From Agrobacterium sp. RAC06 (GTDB lineage Bacteria > Pseudomonadota > Alphaproteobacteria > Rhizobiales > Rhizobiaceae), in contig NZ_CP016499.1 of assembly GCF_001713475.1 (NCBI RefSeq), positions 1,922,001 through 1,986,000 of the forward strand: a stretch of 64,000 nucleotides of DNA, written 5' to 3'. The notes under the pieces were generated by a model. The model did no database searches. It was not told the origin of the DNA and was given only the letters and a program-made list of their open reading frames with translations. The translations under genes were made by a program, and so were the position numbers. Every line of letters begins with the position of its first letter. Position 1 is the first letter of the stretch. Below, in pieces: positions 8,085 to 17,099 of the stretch.

Positions 8085-9404
8085 TTAGTGCTCACGTGGC
8101 CAGTCCGGATGTAGCCGATCGATCATGAAGGCATGACTGTGCCGGCGACCTTGGCGATGGTGTCCCTCGCGCAGATGTGGGTCATCATCTGCAAGGTCAT
8201 CGTGACTGTGTTCCACCTCGGCTTCATCCGCCATCTCCCAAAGGGACACCGCGGTAACAAGACCCGCCGCGCCCATCGCCGCCATGATCAAGGCGGTCCC
8301 AGGAAGACCAACGACGACACCGAGCCACCCGGCAAGGGGATAGGTTATCAGCCAGCAGGCGTGAGACAGGGCGAAATGGGCCGCGAAGAGTGCTGGCCGG
8401 TCCTCCGGATGAGCTGATCGCCGCAGCAGACGGCCGGATGGTGTCTGAACAACGGAGTAGCCGATCCCAAGGAGAAACCAGAGCGCCAGCAGCAAAACGT
8501 AGGTCTCGATGAACGCGGTCGCGATCAGACCTGCACTGAGCAGTGCAGCGCCGTAGAGCATGACCAACCTGTCTGGCATTCGGTCGAGAAGCCTGGGCAG
8601 AACGAGTGCCGCGACCATCGATCCCGACCCGAATGCAGCGAGTGCGATCGCCGTGTCGGAGGCCGCCAGTTCGAACTTTGCCTGCACGAAGACGACGGTG
8701 TTGACGATCACCATGGCGCCTGCGGCAGACACCGTGAGGCAGAGTGCGAGCAGACCGCGAAGCCGTGGCGTCGCGAGATAGATCTTCAAACCGCGTGTCG
8801 TGCGCTCGTAGATGCTCCGGCGCTCTTTCGCGGGATGATTGGGCAGCGTCACAGAAACGACGAGTGCCGCCGAGGCCAGAAATCCGAATACGGTTCCGGC
8901 AAAGAGCGAGTGGAAGGAGATGACCGTCAGCAGGGCAGCCGCCAGCATCGGGCTGACAAGGCTTTCCAGATCATAGGCGAGCCTGGAGAGAGAAAGCGCC
9001 TGAGTATAGTCCTTTTCTTCCGGCAGGACATCAGGAATGGTCGCCTGGAATGCCGGGGTGAAGGCGGCAGACGCAGACTGGAGAACGAAGATCAGGACAT
9101 AGACCTGCCAGATCTCCGAAACGAAGGGCAGACAGAGCGCGACTGCGGCCCTGATGAGATCGAGCGTAACCAGCATGGCCCGGCGCGGCAGCACTTCAGC
9201 GAAGGCTCCGGCAATCGGCGCGACGGCGACATAGGCGATCATCTTGATCGCCAGCGCGGTACCCAGCACCGCTCCGGCACGGTCGCCTGCGAGATCGAAG
9301 GCAAGCAGACCCAGGGCGACGGTGGCAAGCCCCGTTCCAACAAGCGCGATGACCTGCGCGAAAAACAGATGCCGGTAGGTTCGATTGCGCAGAACATCCA
9401 GCAT
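8085..9404 (-). CDS. MFS efflux transporter with His-rich C-terminal tail
   Basis: Major facilitator of 439 residues with about 12 membrane segments. The cytoplasmic C-terminal tail is rich in His and Asp/Glu (EVEHSHDD..., LREGHHRQGRRHSH). Such tails are typical of NreB/NrsD-like divalent-metal exporters (Ni, Co), where they bind the ion. The start ATG at 9404 has GAAGGAC upstream and lies 12 nt after the csoR-like stop, so the two form one operon under the upstream operator. The likely role is metal export, but the sensor's ligand set looks copper-like, so the metal is unresolved. Confidence 0.75.
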   Translation of the reverse strand: MLDVLRNRTYRHLFFAQVIALVGTGLATVALGLLAFDLAGDRAGAVLGTALAIKMIAYVAVAPIAGAFAEVLPRRAMLVTLDLIRAAVALCLPFVSEIWQVYVLIFVLQSASAAFTPAFQATIPDVLPEEKDYTQALSLSRLAYDLESLVSPMLAAALLTVISFHSLFAGTVFGFLASAALVVSVTLPNHPAKERRSIYERTTRGLKIYLATPRLRGLLALCLTVSAAGAMVIVNTVVFVQAKFELAASDTAIALAAFGSGSMVAALVLPRLLDRMPDRLVMLYGAALLSAGLIATAFIETYVLLLALWFLLGIGYSVVQTPSGRLLRRSAHPEDRPALFAAHFALSHACWLITYPLAGWLGVVVGLPGTALIMAAMGAAGLVTAVSLWEMADEAEVEHSHDDLADDDPHLREGHHRQGRRHSHAFMIDRLHPDWPREH

Positions 9405-9416
9405 CGACCGCGTCCT

Positions 9417-9692
9417 TCAGAGGTACTTCGTGATGGTCTTGAAGTCGTCGATCGTCTTTCGCTGCGAAAGATCCAGCGCACCGACCGTTTCCTCCAGGCA
9501 ATGGTCGAGATGGTCCTGGATCAGCGTGCGCTTGGCGTTGCGGACTGCCTTCTCAACGGCATCCAGTTGTTGGGCGATGTCGAGGCAAGGCTTGCCCGCC
9601 TCAATCATGGCGGTAACACTCCTCAGATGGCCCTCGGCGCGCTTGAGGCGCTTGATGATGTCGGGATGCGTTTCGTGTCGATGTTCGCTCAT
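9417..9692 (-). CDS. CsoR/RcnR-family metal-sensing repressor
   Basis: All-helical repressor of 91 residues (DUF156 fold). The metal-site positions read Cys36, His61 and Cys65 (in KPCLD and QDHLDHC). This is the Cys-His-Cys set of copper-sensing CsoR, not the Cys-His-His set of Ni/Co-sensing RcnR. A His-rich N-terminus (MSEHRHETH) could supply an additional ligand. First gene of an operon with the His-tailed MFS transporter. A palindrome of the family's operator type lies 11 bp upstream of its start codon, so it probably autoregulates and also controls the divergent gene at 9773. Confidence 0.85.
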   Translation of the reverse strand: MSEHRHETHPDIIKRLKRAEGHLRSVTAMIEAGKPCLDIAQQLDAVEKAVRNAKRTLIQDHLDHCLEETVGALDLSQRKTIDDFKTITKYL

Positions 9693-9702
9693 GGGCCATT
9701 CC

Positions 9703-9721
9703 TATCCCCCTGGAGGGGATA
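9703..9721. promoter_or_regulatory. Candidate CsoR/RcnR-family operator
   Basis: TATCCCCCTGGAGGGGATA: 7-bp arms TATCCCC/GGGGATA around CTGGA. C/G-tract palindromes flanked by AT pairs are the usual operators of CsoR/RcnR/FrmR repressors. The site lies between the repressor gene and the divergent His-rich protein gene, so one operator could control both directions. It also overlaps the repressor's ribosome binding region. Confidence 0.72.
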
Positions 9722-9772
9722 TTTCAATCGGCTTTCTTGTTTCCGCCATCAATCAGGGCTATCTCGTCGGCC

Positions 9773-10153
9773 ATGAAGTTTCGCGGTGGACGACGATTCG
9801 GATCTCTGTTGATGACCATGCTGGCGATCCTCGCCACGCTGGTGTTTTCGTTCGTGCCCCAGAGTAGTCATCCGCTGATCGAACACGCCTCGGCTCAGTC
9901 CATGCTGGACCATTCCCATGGACATGATCATGGCGATCACTCTCACGACGATGATCAGGATTTTGGCGTCGGCACGGCTGATACTGACCATCATCATGCT
10001 GACCATACGCATGAAAAAGCCGGTCTCGTGTCCGGATCCCGGCCCAAGGTGCCGGATGGTCGGCACTCGGCCTTCATCCTGATCGATACGACGCGGGATG
10101 ATGGTCGCCTTTATGGCATCGACCGCCCGCCACGCTTCGTGAACCTCGTCTGA
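9773..10153 (+). CDS. Small exported His-rich metal-binding protein
   Basis: Protein of 126 residues from the ATG at 9773. An N-terminal hydrophobic segment (LLMTMLAILATLVFSFVP) could be a signal or anchor. It is followed by a dense His/Asp run (HSHGHDHGDHSHDDD, then DHHHADHTHEK) suited to binding Ni, Co, Zn or Cu. The C-terminal ~45 residues are ordinary. An upstream in-frame ATG at 9737 would add 12 residues but has no better ribosome site. First gene of a divergent unit with HupE/UreJ-like and anchor proteins, facing the CsoR-like repressor across a shared operator. It may buffer or deliver metal in the periplasm. Confidence 0.65.
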   Translation: MKFRGGRRFGSLLMTMLAILATLVFSFVPQSSHPLIEHASAQSMLDHSHGHDHGDHSHDDDQDFGVGTADTDHHHADHTHEKAGLVSGSRPKVPDGRHSAFILIDTTRDDGRLYGIDRPPRFVNLV

Positions 10154-10199
10154 TCCATCCCGCCCAGGCGGTCGGTTCAACCGTTCACGGATATCCAAC

Positions 10200-10931
10200 A
10201 TGACAACACTGCTTCTCGGAGGCGTGTGGCACAGGGATTATACCCGCCACATCGTCGCCACCCTGCTGCTTGCCAGCCTCTCTTTGCTGCTCTTCGCCCA
10301 TGGGGCGGCGGCCCATGCCGTTGCCGAAGGCGACAAGGGCTATATCCAGGAGATCTCGGGGGTCCACATCATCCCCTTCATCTATCTGGGCGCCAAGCAC
10401 ATGGTCACCGGCTATGACCATCTGCTCTTCCTCTTCGGCGTGATCTTCTTCCTCTACAGGCTGAAGCACATCGCCCTCTATGTCAGCCTGTTTGCCGTGG
10501 GCCATTCGACCACGATGCTGCTCGGCGTCTACTACGGCTGGAATGTCAGCGCCTATCTCATCGATGCGATCATCGGGCTTTCGGTCGTCTACAAGGCACT
10601 CGACAATCTCGGTGCCTTCCAGCGCTGGCTAGGCTTCCAGCCGAACACCAAGGTGGCGACTCTCGTCTTTGGCCTGTTCCACGGGCTCGGTCTCGCGACC
10701 AAGATCCTCGAATACGACATTGCCGAGGACGGGCTGATCCCCAACCTGCTCGCCTTCAATGTCGGCGTCGAGATCGGCCAGCTTATCGCGCTCGCCATCA
10801 TCCTGATTGCCATGAGCTACTGGCGCAAGACCTCGGGTTTCCTGCGCCATGCCTATACCGCCAATGTCCTGATGATGACCGCCGGCTGGCTGCTGTTTGG
10901 CATGCAGATGACCGGCTACTTCGTTTCCTGA
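10200..10931 (+). CDS. HupE/UreJ-family membrane protein
   Basis: Membrane protein of 243 residues with an N-terminal signal-like segment ending in AHA and about six further membrane helices. The motifs GYDHLLFLFGV, AVGHSTTMLLG and FGLFHGLGLA place conserved His and Asp residues inside the membrane, as in the HupE/UreJ metal permeases (Ni in studied cases). It starts 46 nt after the His-rich protein and 18 nt before the anchor protein. The three genes probably work as one metal transport or binding unit under the CsoR-type regulator. The transported metal and direction are not evident. Confidence 0.78.
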   Translation: MTTLLLGGVWHRDYTRHIVATLLLASLSLLLFAHGAAAHAVAEGDKGYIQEISGVHIIPFIYLGAKHMVTGYDHLLFLFGVIFFLYRLKHIALYVSLFAVGHSTTMLLGVYYGWNVSAYLIDAIIGLSVVYKALDNLGAFQRWLGFQPNTKVATLVFGLFHGLGLATKILEYDIAEDGLIPNLLAFNVGVEIGQLIALAIILIAMSYWRKTSGFLRHAYTANVLMMTAGWLLFGMQMTGYFVS

Positions 10932-10949
10932 ACCTCAGAGGAATAAACC

Positions 10950-11612
10950 ATGTTCAATTCTCAAGCTCCCAATCCCGACGACCTCCCGTCCTCGGCACAG
11001 CTCGTCAAGTCGACGATCCTCTCGGTCATCGCCGCAGGTGTTCTCCTGGTCACCGTGGTCATGCCCTCGGAATATGCGATCGATCCGACGGGCCTCGGCT
11101 CCGCCATGGGCCTGACCGAGATGGGCGAGATCAAGGCGCAGCTTGCCGAAGAAGCCGAACTCGACCGCATCAAGGACCAGAATGCAGGCGAGAGCCTCAT
11201 TGCTCCGCAGCCGGCACCCGGATCACAAGAAGGATCGAACCTTCTTGAGCGTATCATCCGCGAATTCGGCATCTCCGCGGCCTATGCGCAGGATGCCGTG
11301 CGTCAGGACGAAGTGTCGATCACGCTGCAGCCTGGCGAAGGTGCTGAGGTCAAGCTCGTCATGCTCAAGGGCGCCAAGGCGAACTATGCGTGGACCGCCA
11401 ATGGCTCGAAGGTGAACTTCGACACCCATGGTGACGGTGGCGGCGAAAGCATCAGCTACGAGAAGGGTCGCGGCGTTGCCGAGGACACTGGCGTTCTGGA
11501 AGCTGCCTTCGACGGCAATCATGGTTGGTTCTGGCGCAACCGGACCGGCGATCCCGTGACGGTGACGCTGAAGACCGACGGCGCCTATAGCGACATCAAG
11601 CGGGTGATGTGA
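10950..11612 (+). CDS. Single-pass membrane-anchored periplasmic protein of the metal cluster
   Basis: Protein of 220 residues with a clear start (GAGGAATAAACC-ATG). One membrane segment (about residues 22-42, STILSVIAAGVLLVTVVMP) is followed by a charged linker and a globular C-terminal half beginning after ISAAYAQDAV. That half contains FWRNRTGDPVTVTLKT, suggesting a beta-sandwich. It lacks Cys. Proteins of this type accompany HupE-like permeases in metal clusters of proteobacteria and are usually labelled transmembrane anchor proteins. Their function is unknown to me. Last gene of the unit, followed by a strong terminator. Confidence 0.6.
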   Translation: MFNSQAPNPDDLPSSAQLVKSTILSVIAAGVLLVTVVMPSEYAIDPTGLGSAMGLTEMGEIKAQLAEEAELDRIKDQNAGESLIAPQPAPGSQEGSNLLERIIREFGISAAYAQDAVRQDEVSITLQPGEGAEVKLVMLKGAKANYAWTANGSKVNFDTHGDGGGESISYEKGRGVAEDTGVLEAAFDGNHGWFWRNRTGDPVTVTLKTDGAYSDIKRVM

Positions 11613-11619
11613 GATGTCA

Positions 11620-11658
11620 GATGCCGGCGGATCGCTCCGCCGGCATCCTCGTTTCGTT
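11620..11658 (+). terminator. Rho-independent terminator after the metal-binding unit
   Basis: GATGCCGGCGGA (11620-11631) pairs perfectly with TCCGCCGGCATC (11636-11647) around loop TCGC and is followed by the T-rich CTCGTTTCGTTT. Because the opposite-strand gene ends at 11673, the hairpin may serve both convergent units. Confidence 0.85.
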
Positions 11659-11672
11659 TGATGGCTAGGTTA

Positions 11673-12461
11673 TCACATTTGATGTCCTGGCATGATCCCG
11701 GAGTAGGCCAATGCCATCCACACCGCCATCGCGATCATCATCAGGTTCTCGGTGAGTGAGATGAACCCGAGCGGTACGTTGCTCGATCCACCGACGCAGG
11801 CGCATTTCAGCTCACGCTTGTCGATGTAAACGGCCTTGAAGACCGAAGCTGCGCCAATGCCACCAATGAACAGAGCCACGGGAACAGACAGCCAGTTCGC
11901 GATGCCGGCGACCATCAGGACGCCCGCGAGTCCTTCGGCATAGGGATAGATATAGCTGTATGGCACCCACCGCTTCGCGAGCAGATCGTAGTTCAGGAAC
12001 ATCGTCGCGAAGGTTTCGACATTTTGAAGCTTGAGCATGGCCAGAACGACCATCGAGAAGGCGATGAACCATTCGGCTGCCCTGATGGTGAGAGGCGTCC
12101 CGAGAACGGCGTAGCTTGCTGCCATTGCCATCAGGGCAGTCAAGACAAACAGCACGATGACAGGCCGATAGGTCGTCGCCTTGGGATCTGCAACCGACTT
12201 ACCGAAGTGCCGTCGCAAATCGTCATAGCCTCCGATACGGCTTCCGCCGATAAAAACCTGGGGCGTTGTCTGGACGTCATGCTCCTGCTTGAACTCGTCC
12301 GTTTCCGCGCGCGTTTTCAGATGATGGTCTTCGACCTCGTAGCCTGATCGCTTGAGCAGGTCCTTGGCTTTCAGGCCGTACGGGCACGTATGCTCCGCAG
12401 TCACCATCCGGTAGAGGACGGCTTTCTTCGCTGTGGTCGAGGGTGTTACTCTGTCCAACAT
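11673..12461 (-). CDS. Glutaredoxin fused to a MauE/DoxX-like membrane domain
   Basis: Protein of 262 residues. The first ~85 form a glutaredoxin domain with a CPYG active site (in EHTCPYGLKAK) and the GSH-binding TTPQVFIGG motif. The rest has about four membrane segments and a cytoplasmic-edge CACVGG motif, as in MauE/DoxX redox-associated membrane proteins. The start at 12461 is set by AAGGAG 9 nt upstream; the longer frame to 12563 would run through the promoter. It is read from a mer-type promoter controlled by the divergent MerR gene. It probably moves electrons or thiol-bound metal at the membrane in response to metal or thiol stress; this is inference. Confidence 0.78.
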   Translation of the reverse strand: MLDRVTPSTTAKKAVLYRMVTAEHTCPYGLKAKDLLKRSGYEVEDHHLKTRAETDEFKQEHDVQTTPQVFIGGSRIGGYDDLRRHFGKSVADPKATTYRPVIVLFVLTALMAMAASYAVLGTPLTIRAAEWFIAFSMVVLAMLKLQNVETFATMFLNYDLLAKRWVPYSYIYPYAEGLAGVLMVAGIANWLSVPVALFIGGIGAASVFKAVYIDKRELKCACVGGSSNVPLGFISLTENLMMIAMAVWMALAYSGIMPGHQM

Positions 12462-12497
12462 TTCACGTCTCCTTTGGCTTGTGAAACAGTTGGCAAG

Positions 12498-12529
12498 ACC
12501 ATAGGTTCCGTACCATGGTACGGAGTCAA
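12498..12529 (-). promoter_or_regulatory. MerR-type promoter with mer-like operator
   Basis: On the minus strand: -35 TTGACT (12529-12524), a 20-bp spacer, and -10 TATGGT (12503-12498). The spacer holds a perfect palindrome CCGTACCATGGTACGG (12508-12523). A 19-20 bp spacer with the operator between the boxes is the hallmark of promoters activated by DNA untwisting by MerR-family proteins. TTGACTCCGTAC...GTACGGAA closely resembles the mer operator of mercury-resistance transposons. It drives the glutaredoxin-MauE gene and lies just upstream of the divergent merR-like start. Confidence 0.88.
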
Positions 12530-12535
12530 CACCCC

Positions 12536-12919
12536 ATGGACATGACAATCGGAAAATTTGCATCAGCCGGCGGCGTCGGCGTGGAGACGGTCAGGTTCTA
12601 CCAGCGCAAGGGTCTTCTGAAGACCCCTAAGCGTCTTGAGGGTGGCAGGCGCTATGGAACTGAGGATCTGAGGCGTCTGCAGTTCATCCGGCAGGCCCAG
12701 ACCGCTGGTTTTACGCTGGAGGAGATACGAGAACTGCTCGAACTCGATGCCGGAGATGACAGGGAGCGGGCACGCGAGGCAGCAAAGGCGCGGCTAATCG
12801 CGCTGGAAACTCGGATCGCCGAACTCAATCGGACCCGCGACGCGCTCCAGCGCCTGGTTGCAGAGTGCTCATCTGGGAAGAGCGGTCCGTGCCCGATCCT
12901 CCAGTCGTTTGGACTGTAG
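12536..12919 (+). CDS. MerR-family activator, mer-operator type, lacking one Hg-ligand Cys
   Basis: Regulator of 127 residues from the ATG at 12536 (GGAG at 12521-12524). It has the MerR winged helix (IGKFASAGGVGVETVRFYQR) and a long dimerisation helix. Only two Cys remain, C111 and C119, in the C-terminal loop CSSGKSGPC. Mercury-sensing MerR needs three; the position matching Tn501 Cys82 is Arg76 here (DDRERA) and the C-terminal pair is one residue closer. The DNA-binding half still fits the mer-like operator next door. It therefore probably senses another metal or thiol signal through a two-Cys site and controls the divergent glutaredoxin-MauE gene. Confidence 0.82.
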   Translation: MDMTIGKFASAGGVGVETVRFYQRKGLLKTPKRLEGGRRYGTEDLRRLQFIRQAQTAGFTLEEIRELLELDAGDDRERAREAAKARLIALETRIAELNRTRDALQRLVAECSSGKSGPCPILQSFGL

Positions 12920-12941
12920 CCTGCAAAAGCAGCAGTTCCTG

Positions 12942-13388
12942 TCAGTCCGGCTTGAATGACTGATAAACATACATCTCACCCCCATCGCGCGGAATTGCGA
13001 TGACGTCGTAGGGTTCCGGCGAACCGCCCATGCCAAGCGAACCCAATGGCATTCCTGCGACTGCGAGCCCGGCCAGGGGTGGTCGTTCATCGAGCAGCCT
13101 TCTCACGGCATCGATCGGCACATGTCCCTCAAGGAAATAGCCTTGTACTTCCGCTGTGTGGCAGGCTCGAACGGACAGCGGAACCTTGAAGCGCTGTTTG
13201 AACTGATCCATGTCCGGTTCCTCAACAGCGCGAACCGAGAAGCCCGCCTTGGTAAAGGCATCGCCCCATGATGAGCAGCAGCCACAATTGGGATCCTTAT
13301 GCAGGATGACCGATGGCGCTGCGGCGAAGCCAGTGGCGGGTGTCATAGCCACCGTGGCAGCCACAGCCAAAAACTGTCTGCGTCTCAT
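12942..13388 (-). CDS. DUF411 family periplasmic metal-binding protein
   Basis: Protein of 148 residues with an RRRQF start and a hydrophobic signal ending in GFAAA. It has the DUF411 hallmarks: KDPNCGCCSSW (a CxCC metal site), RACHTA in mid-protein, and the C-terminal GSPEPYDVIAI. Members are found in copper and silver resistance loci and are thought to bind Cu(I). The start at 13388 has AGGAG 6 nt upstream. It is convergent with merR and downstream of the RND operon on the same strand, but 158 nt separate it from that operon, so it may have its own promoter. Confidence 0.8.
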   Translation of the reverse strand: MRRRQFLAVAATVAMTPATGFAAAPSVILHKDPNCGCCSSWGDAFTKAGFSVRAVEEPDMDQFKQRFKVPLSVRACHTAEVQGYFLEGHVPIDAVRRLLDERPPLAGLAVAGMPLGSLGMGGSPEPYDVIAIPRDGGEMYVYQSFKPD

Positions 13389-13545
13389 TCTCTCTCCTGC
13401 GACCTTCGGTTAGCCCCCCCCCAAAATGAAGGGAGATGCACGGCAGGGCTCCAGACAGTTGATGACCTGATCTTGGCACGGCGATGGCGTGACATCTTTG
13501 CCCCAAGTCAAGGATCCTACCACTCTCCCTCGCGCGCTTCCGAGA

Positions 13546-13920
13546 TTAGAACTTCCCCTGCGCGGTGGTCCCGTCCGGGGTGATCACCTGGATCGCACCC
13601 TTGACACCCGGATTGACCGGAACGGGCGAAGTCCCCGTGAGGCGGTTGCCATCAGCAGCAGACAGCGCAAACCGACGAACAGCGCCGTCGATCAAAAGGA
13701 TTGCATTGCCTGTGTGTCCGGTTGCCGAGACAGGCTGGTCTGCAGCATCGAACAGATAGACCGTCACTTCAGTCGTTCCTGTCGCCACGAGTTCGACATG
13801 GTGGTTTGCGCCTGCGTCAACCTTCAGGCCGCCATTTGGGCCGGGGCGTGGCGCGTGTGCATAGGCTGGCAAAGCTGTCATGCAGAAGACGAGGGAAAGG
13901 GCGAGCAGACTGCGACGCAT
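13546..13920 (-). CDS. Small periplasmic protein of the RND operon
   Basis: Protein of 124 residues with a clear signal peptide (MRRSLLALSLVFCMTALPAYA) and AGGAG upstream of the ATG at 13920. The mature part begins HAPRPGPNGG and contains ANHHVELVATGTTEVTVYLFDA, a beta-rich domain with His residues near the N-terminus. It lies 19 nt after the RND pump stop and is probably the last gene of that operon. A periplasmic metal-binding accessory (in the role of CusF, without sequence proof) is the natural guess. I do not recognise a named family. Confidence 0.6.
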   Translation of the reverse strand: MRRSLLALSLVFCMTALPAYAHAPRPGPNGGLKVDAGANHHVELVATGTTEVTVYLFDAADQPVSATGHTGNAILLIDGAVRRFALSAADGNRLTGTSPVPVNPGVKGAIQVITPDGTTAQGKF

Positions 13921-13939
13921 GGAATTCTCCTGGTAGGAC

Positions 13940-16900
13940 TTAAAAGGCTTCAATGGTTTGTGTGGACGTTCCGGCGGGTTGCACCGCGTCCCTCACTTGA
14001 GTGCGAGCCTGCTCGACGAGGCGCTCCAGTGGCTTGCGGCCGTATTTCAGGAACAGCGTCGGCGTGAGAAGCGTGTCGAGTACGGTCGCTGTGACCAAGC
14101 CTCCAAAGATCGTGATCGCGACCGGGTGGAGGATTTCCTTGCCAGGTGCGGTCGCATCGATCATCAGCGGGATCAGGGCGACACCCGCAGACAGGGCCGT
14201 CATCAAGACCGGGGTCAGACGTTCCAGTGAGCCCCGCACGACCAGTTCCTTGCCGAACGGTAGATCTTCCTGGATCGCGAGGTTGATGTAGTGGCTGATC
14301 TTCAGGATGCCATTCCGTGTCGAGATGCCGGTCAGGGTGATAAAGCCAATCATCGAGGCAACAGAAAGCGGCTGGCCGGCAATCCAGAGCGCGGTGACCG
14401 AGCCGATCAACGCAAGCGGCACGCTCGCCATGATGATGGAGACGAAGAGCACCGAGCGATAACGCGAATAGAGGATCGCAAACACCATCGTCAGCGAGAT
14501 GATCGAGAGGAGGCCGATGGTCCTCATAGATTCCTCCTGCGCCTGGAAGGTGCCTTCCAGGCTGACGAAGAAGCCGGGCGGAAGCGTCGAGGTCGCGATC
14601 ACCTTGCGGATCTCGGCAATAACTGTTGCCATGTCGGCTTCGCCGTCCGTATTGGCGAGCACCACGACGCGACGCTTGCCGTTTTCGCGAAGGATCTGGT
14701 TTGGACCATCGGTCTCGCGGACTTCTGCGATCTGGCTGACTGGGATCCAGCCTGCAGGCGTCTCGATGAGGAGATCCGATAGCCCCTTGGTGCTGCGGGT
14801 CTCGTCCTCGAGACGCAGCACGACGTCGAACCGCTTGTTGCCGTCGACGATGCGGGACACGACCGTCCCGTTCGACAGGCGCTCAAGCTGCTCGGTCACG
14901 GCCGCCGGCTGGATGCCGTAAAGGGCAGCCCGCCGGTAATCGACAATGACCTCGAGATGCGGGATGCGAACCTGCTTTTCGACCTGCAGGTCGACGATCC
15001 CAGGGATCTCCGCCAGCTTGCCACGAAACTCTTCAGCAAAGCCGCGGATGCTGTCGAGATCCTCACCGAAGATCTTGAGTGCGATCTGCGCCCGCACGCC
15101 CGACAGCATATGATCGAGGCGATGCGAGATCGGCTGGCCGACATTGGTGGCGACGGGCAGGACCGAGAGCCGCGAGCGGATATCGGCAATGATCTCGTCC
15201 TTGGACCGACCGTCTGCAGCGAGCGCCACTTCGATTTCGGACGAGTGGACGCCCTCTGCATGTTCGTCGAGTTCGGCGCGTCCCGTGCGACGGCCCACCT
15301 GCTCGACCTCGGGCACTTCCATGATCAACCGCTCCGCGATCAGGCCGACCCGATGGCTTTCGGCAAGCGAGATGCCGGGGTTAAAGAGCATGCTGATCGT
15401 CAGTGTCCCTTCATTGAAGGGCGGCAGAAACGATCGCGGCAGTTGGGTGGCAAACAGAACCGCTGCCACGACACCCGCGACCACGGTCGTCATCAAGATG
15501 TTCGGATGGCGGAAAGACCAGTCGAGCAGCCGACGGTTGGCGCGTTTGAGGACCCGCACGACCACGCCCTCATGCTCATCGAGACGCTTCAAGCCCGGCA
15601 GCATGTAATAGGCCATGACGGGGGTCAGCGTGATCGAGACCACGAGCGAAGCGAGGATGGAGATGATGTAGGCTTGACCGAGCGGCGCGAAGAGCCGGCC
15701 CTCAATGCCTGACAGGGCAAACAAGGGCACGAAGACCAGAACAATGATCATCGTTGCGTAGACGATGCCCGAGCGGACTTCCTGGCTTGCGGAGACGACG
15801 ACGTCGAACACCGAACGAGGATTGCCCTTTTCCCGGTTTTCCCGCAGGCGCCGGAAGATGTTTTCCACGTCAACGACGGCATCGTCCACCAGTTCGCCGA
15901 TGGCGATCGCCAACCCGCCAAGCGTCATCGTATTGATCGACAACCCGAGCAGGTGAAAGACGATAGCGGTGACCAGAATGGATACCGGAATAGCCGTCAG
16001 CGAGATCGCTGTCGTCCGGGTATTCAGGAGGAAGACGAACAGGATGATGGCAACAACGACGATTGCCTCGGCGAGAACCTTCTGCACGTTTCCGATCGAA
16101 GTCTCGATGAAATTGGCCTGCCGGAACAGGACCTGATCGGCCTTGACGCCCGCGGGCAATGTGGCGCTGATTTCGCTAAGGGCTGCCTCGACTTCGCGGG
16201 TCAATTTGACAGTGTCGATATCAGGTTGCTTTTCTACCGAAACGATGACGGCAGACTGCCCCTGGTAACCGGCATCTCCGCGCTTCAGGCGTGGTGCAAA
16301 TCCGACTTCCGCGACCTGCCGCAGGAGAACCGGCTGGCCATCGACACTGGCAACCACCACGCTCGCCAGATCCTCGATGTTTTGAGTGCGGCCGACATTG
16401 CGGATCAGGAACTCGCGGCTGTACTGGTCTGTGAAGCCGCCCCCGGTGTTGGAGCCGAACTGCGCGAGAGCCTGCTCAATCTGTTCGAAGGACACGCCGA
16501 GTGCCCGCATGGCGGCGGAGTTCGGAGATACGCGATATTGGCGAACTTCGCCCCCGATCGGAATGACCTGGGCGACACCCGGAATGCTAAGGATTCGCGG
16601 TCGGACAGTGAAATCGGCCAGTTCCCGCAACTCCATGGCCGAAATGGTTTCAGGCCCGGTCACAGCAATCAGCATGACCTGACCCATGATCGAATTGATC
16701 GGTCCCATCTGCGGCACGACATTGGCGGGCAATTGCGGCTGCACGAGTGACAGACGCTCGGCGATCTGCTGGCGGTTGCGATAGATATCCGTGTCCCAGT
16801 CGAATTCGACATAGATAATCGAGAGACCGACGCCCGAAGTCGAGCGGACACGGCTCACACCGGGAAGGCCGTTCATCTGGGATTCGAGCGGATAGGTGAC

Positions 16901-17092
16901 GAGCTGTTCGACCTCCTCCGGTGCGAGCCCCTCGGCCTCCGTCATGATCGTGACGGTCGGCCGATTGAGATCCGGGAAGACATCAACGGGCAAACGTGTG
17001 GCTGTGAATGCCCCGTAGATCATCATGACGGCGGCAATCGCCAATACGAAGAGGCGGTTCTTGAGTGACTGGGTGACGAGAAAATTGAACAT
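13940..17092 (-). CDS. HME-type RND heavy-metal efflux pump (CusA/CzcA family)
   Basis: Inner-membrane proton-driven pump of 1050 residues, the usual size. N-terminal helix, two large periplasmic loops and about 12 membrane segments are visible, with early motifs [16 protein letters not shown] and [14 protein letters not shown]. The TM4 motif reads [15 protein letters not shown]. The AIG opening resembles Cu/Ag pumps (CusA) rather than the DFG of Zn/Co/Cd pumps (CzcA), but the DDA differs from the usual DAA. The metal is therefore open. It starts 7 nt after the adaptor stop with GAGG upstream. No outer-membrane channel gene (CusC/CzcC) is present nearby, so it must borrow one. Confidence 0.88.
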   Translation of the reverse strand: MFNFLVTQSLKNRLFVLAIAAVMMIYGAFTATRLPVDVFPDLNRPTVTIMTEAEGLAPEEVEQLVTYPLESQMNGLPGVSRVRSTSGVGLSIIYVEFDWDTDIYRNRQQIAERLSLVQPQLPANVVPQMGPINSIMGQVMLIAVTGPETISAMELRELADFTVRPRILSIPGVAQVIPIGGEVRQYRVSPNSAAMRALGVSFEQIEQALAQFGSNTGGGFTDQYSREFLIRNVGRTQNIEDLASVVVASVDGQPVLLRQVAEVGFAPRLKRGDAGYQGQSAVIVSVEKQPDIDTVKLTREVEAALSEISATLPAGVKADQVLFRQANFIETSIGNVQKVLAEAIVVVAIILFVFLLNTRTTAISLTAIPVSILVTAIVFHLLGLSINTMTLGGLAIAIGELVDDAVVDVENIFRRLRENREKGNPRSVFDVVVSASQEVRSGIVYATMIIVLVFVPLFALSGIEGRLFAPLGQAYIISILASLVVSITLTPVMAYYMLPGLKRLDEHEGVVVRVLKRANRRLLDWSFRHPNILMTTVVAGVVAAVLFATQLPRSFLPPFNEGTLTISMLFNPGISLAESHRVGLIAERLIMEVPEVEQVGRRTGRAELDEHAEGVHSSEIEVALAADGRSKDEIIADIRSRLSVLPVATNVGQPISHRLDHMLSGVRAQIALKIFGEDLDSIRGFAEEFRGKLAEIPGIVDLQVEKQVRIPHLEVIVDYRRAALYGIQPAAVTEQLERLSNGTVVSRIVDGNKRFDVVLRLEDETRSTKGLSDLLIETPAGWIPVSQIAEVRETDGPNQILRENGKRRVVVLANTDGEADMATVIAEIRKVIATSTLPPGFFVSLEGTFQAQEESMRTIGLLSIISLTMVFAILYSRYRSVLFVSIIMASVPLALIGSVTALWIAGQPLSVASMIGFITLTGISTRNGILKISHYINLAIQEDLPFGKELVVRGSLERLTPVLMTALSAGVALIPLMIDATAPGKEILHPVAITIFGGLVTATVLDTLLTPTLFLKYGRKPLERLVEQARTQVRDAVQPAGTSTQTIEAF

Positions 17093-17099
17093 CGGAGCC

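Noticed and set aside
13958..16750. Several long plus-strand frames inside the RND pump and adaptor genes
   Set aside because: High GC makes antisense frames open; they are Arg/Asp-rich and lack motifs.
13940..17092. Calling the RND pump a copper pump (CusA) outright
   Set aside because: The TM4 motif is intermediate (AIG...DDA) and no CusF or CusC homologue is evident, so only the HME-RND level is supported.
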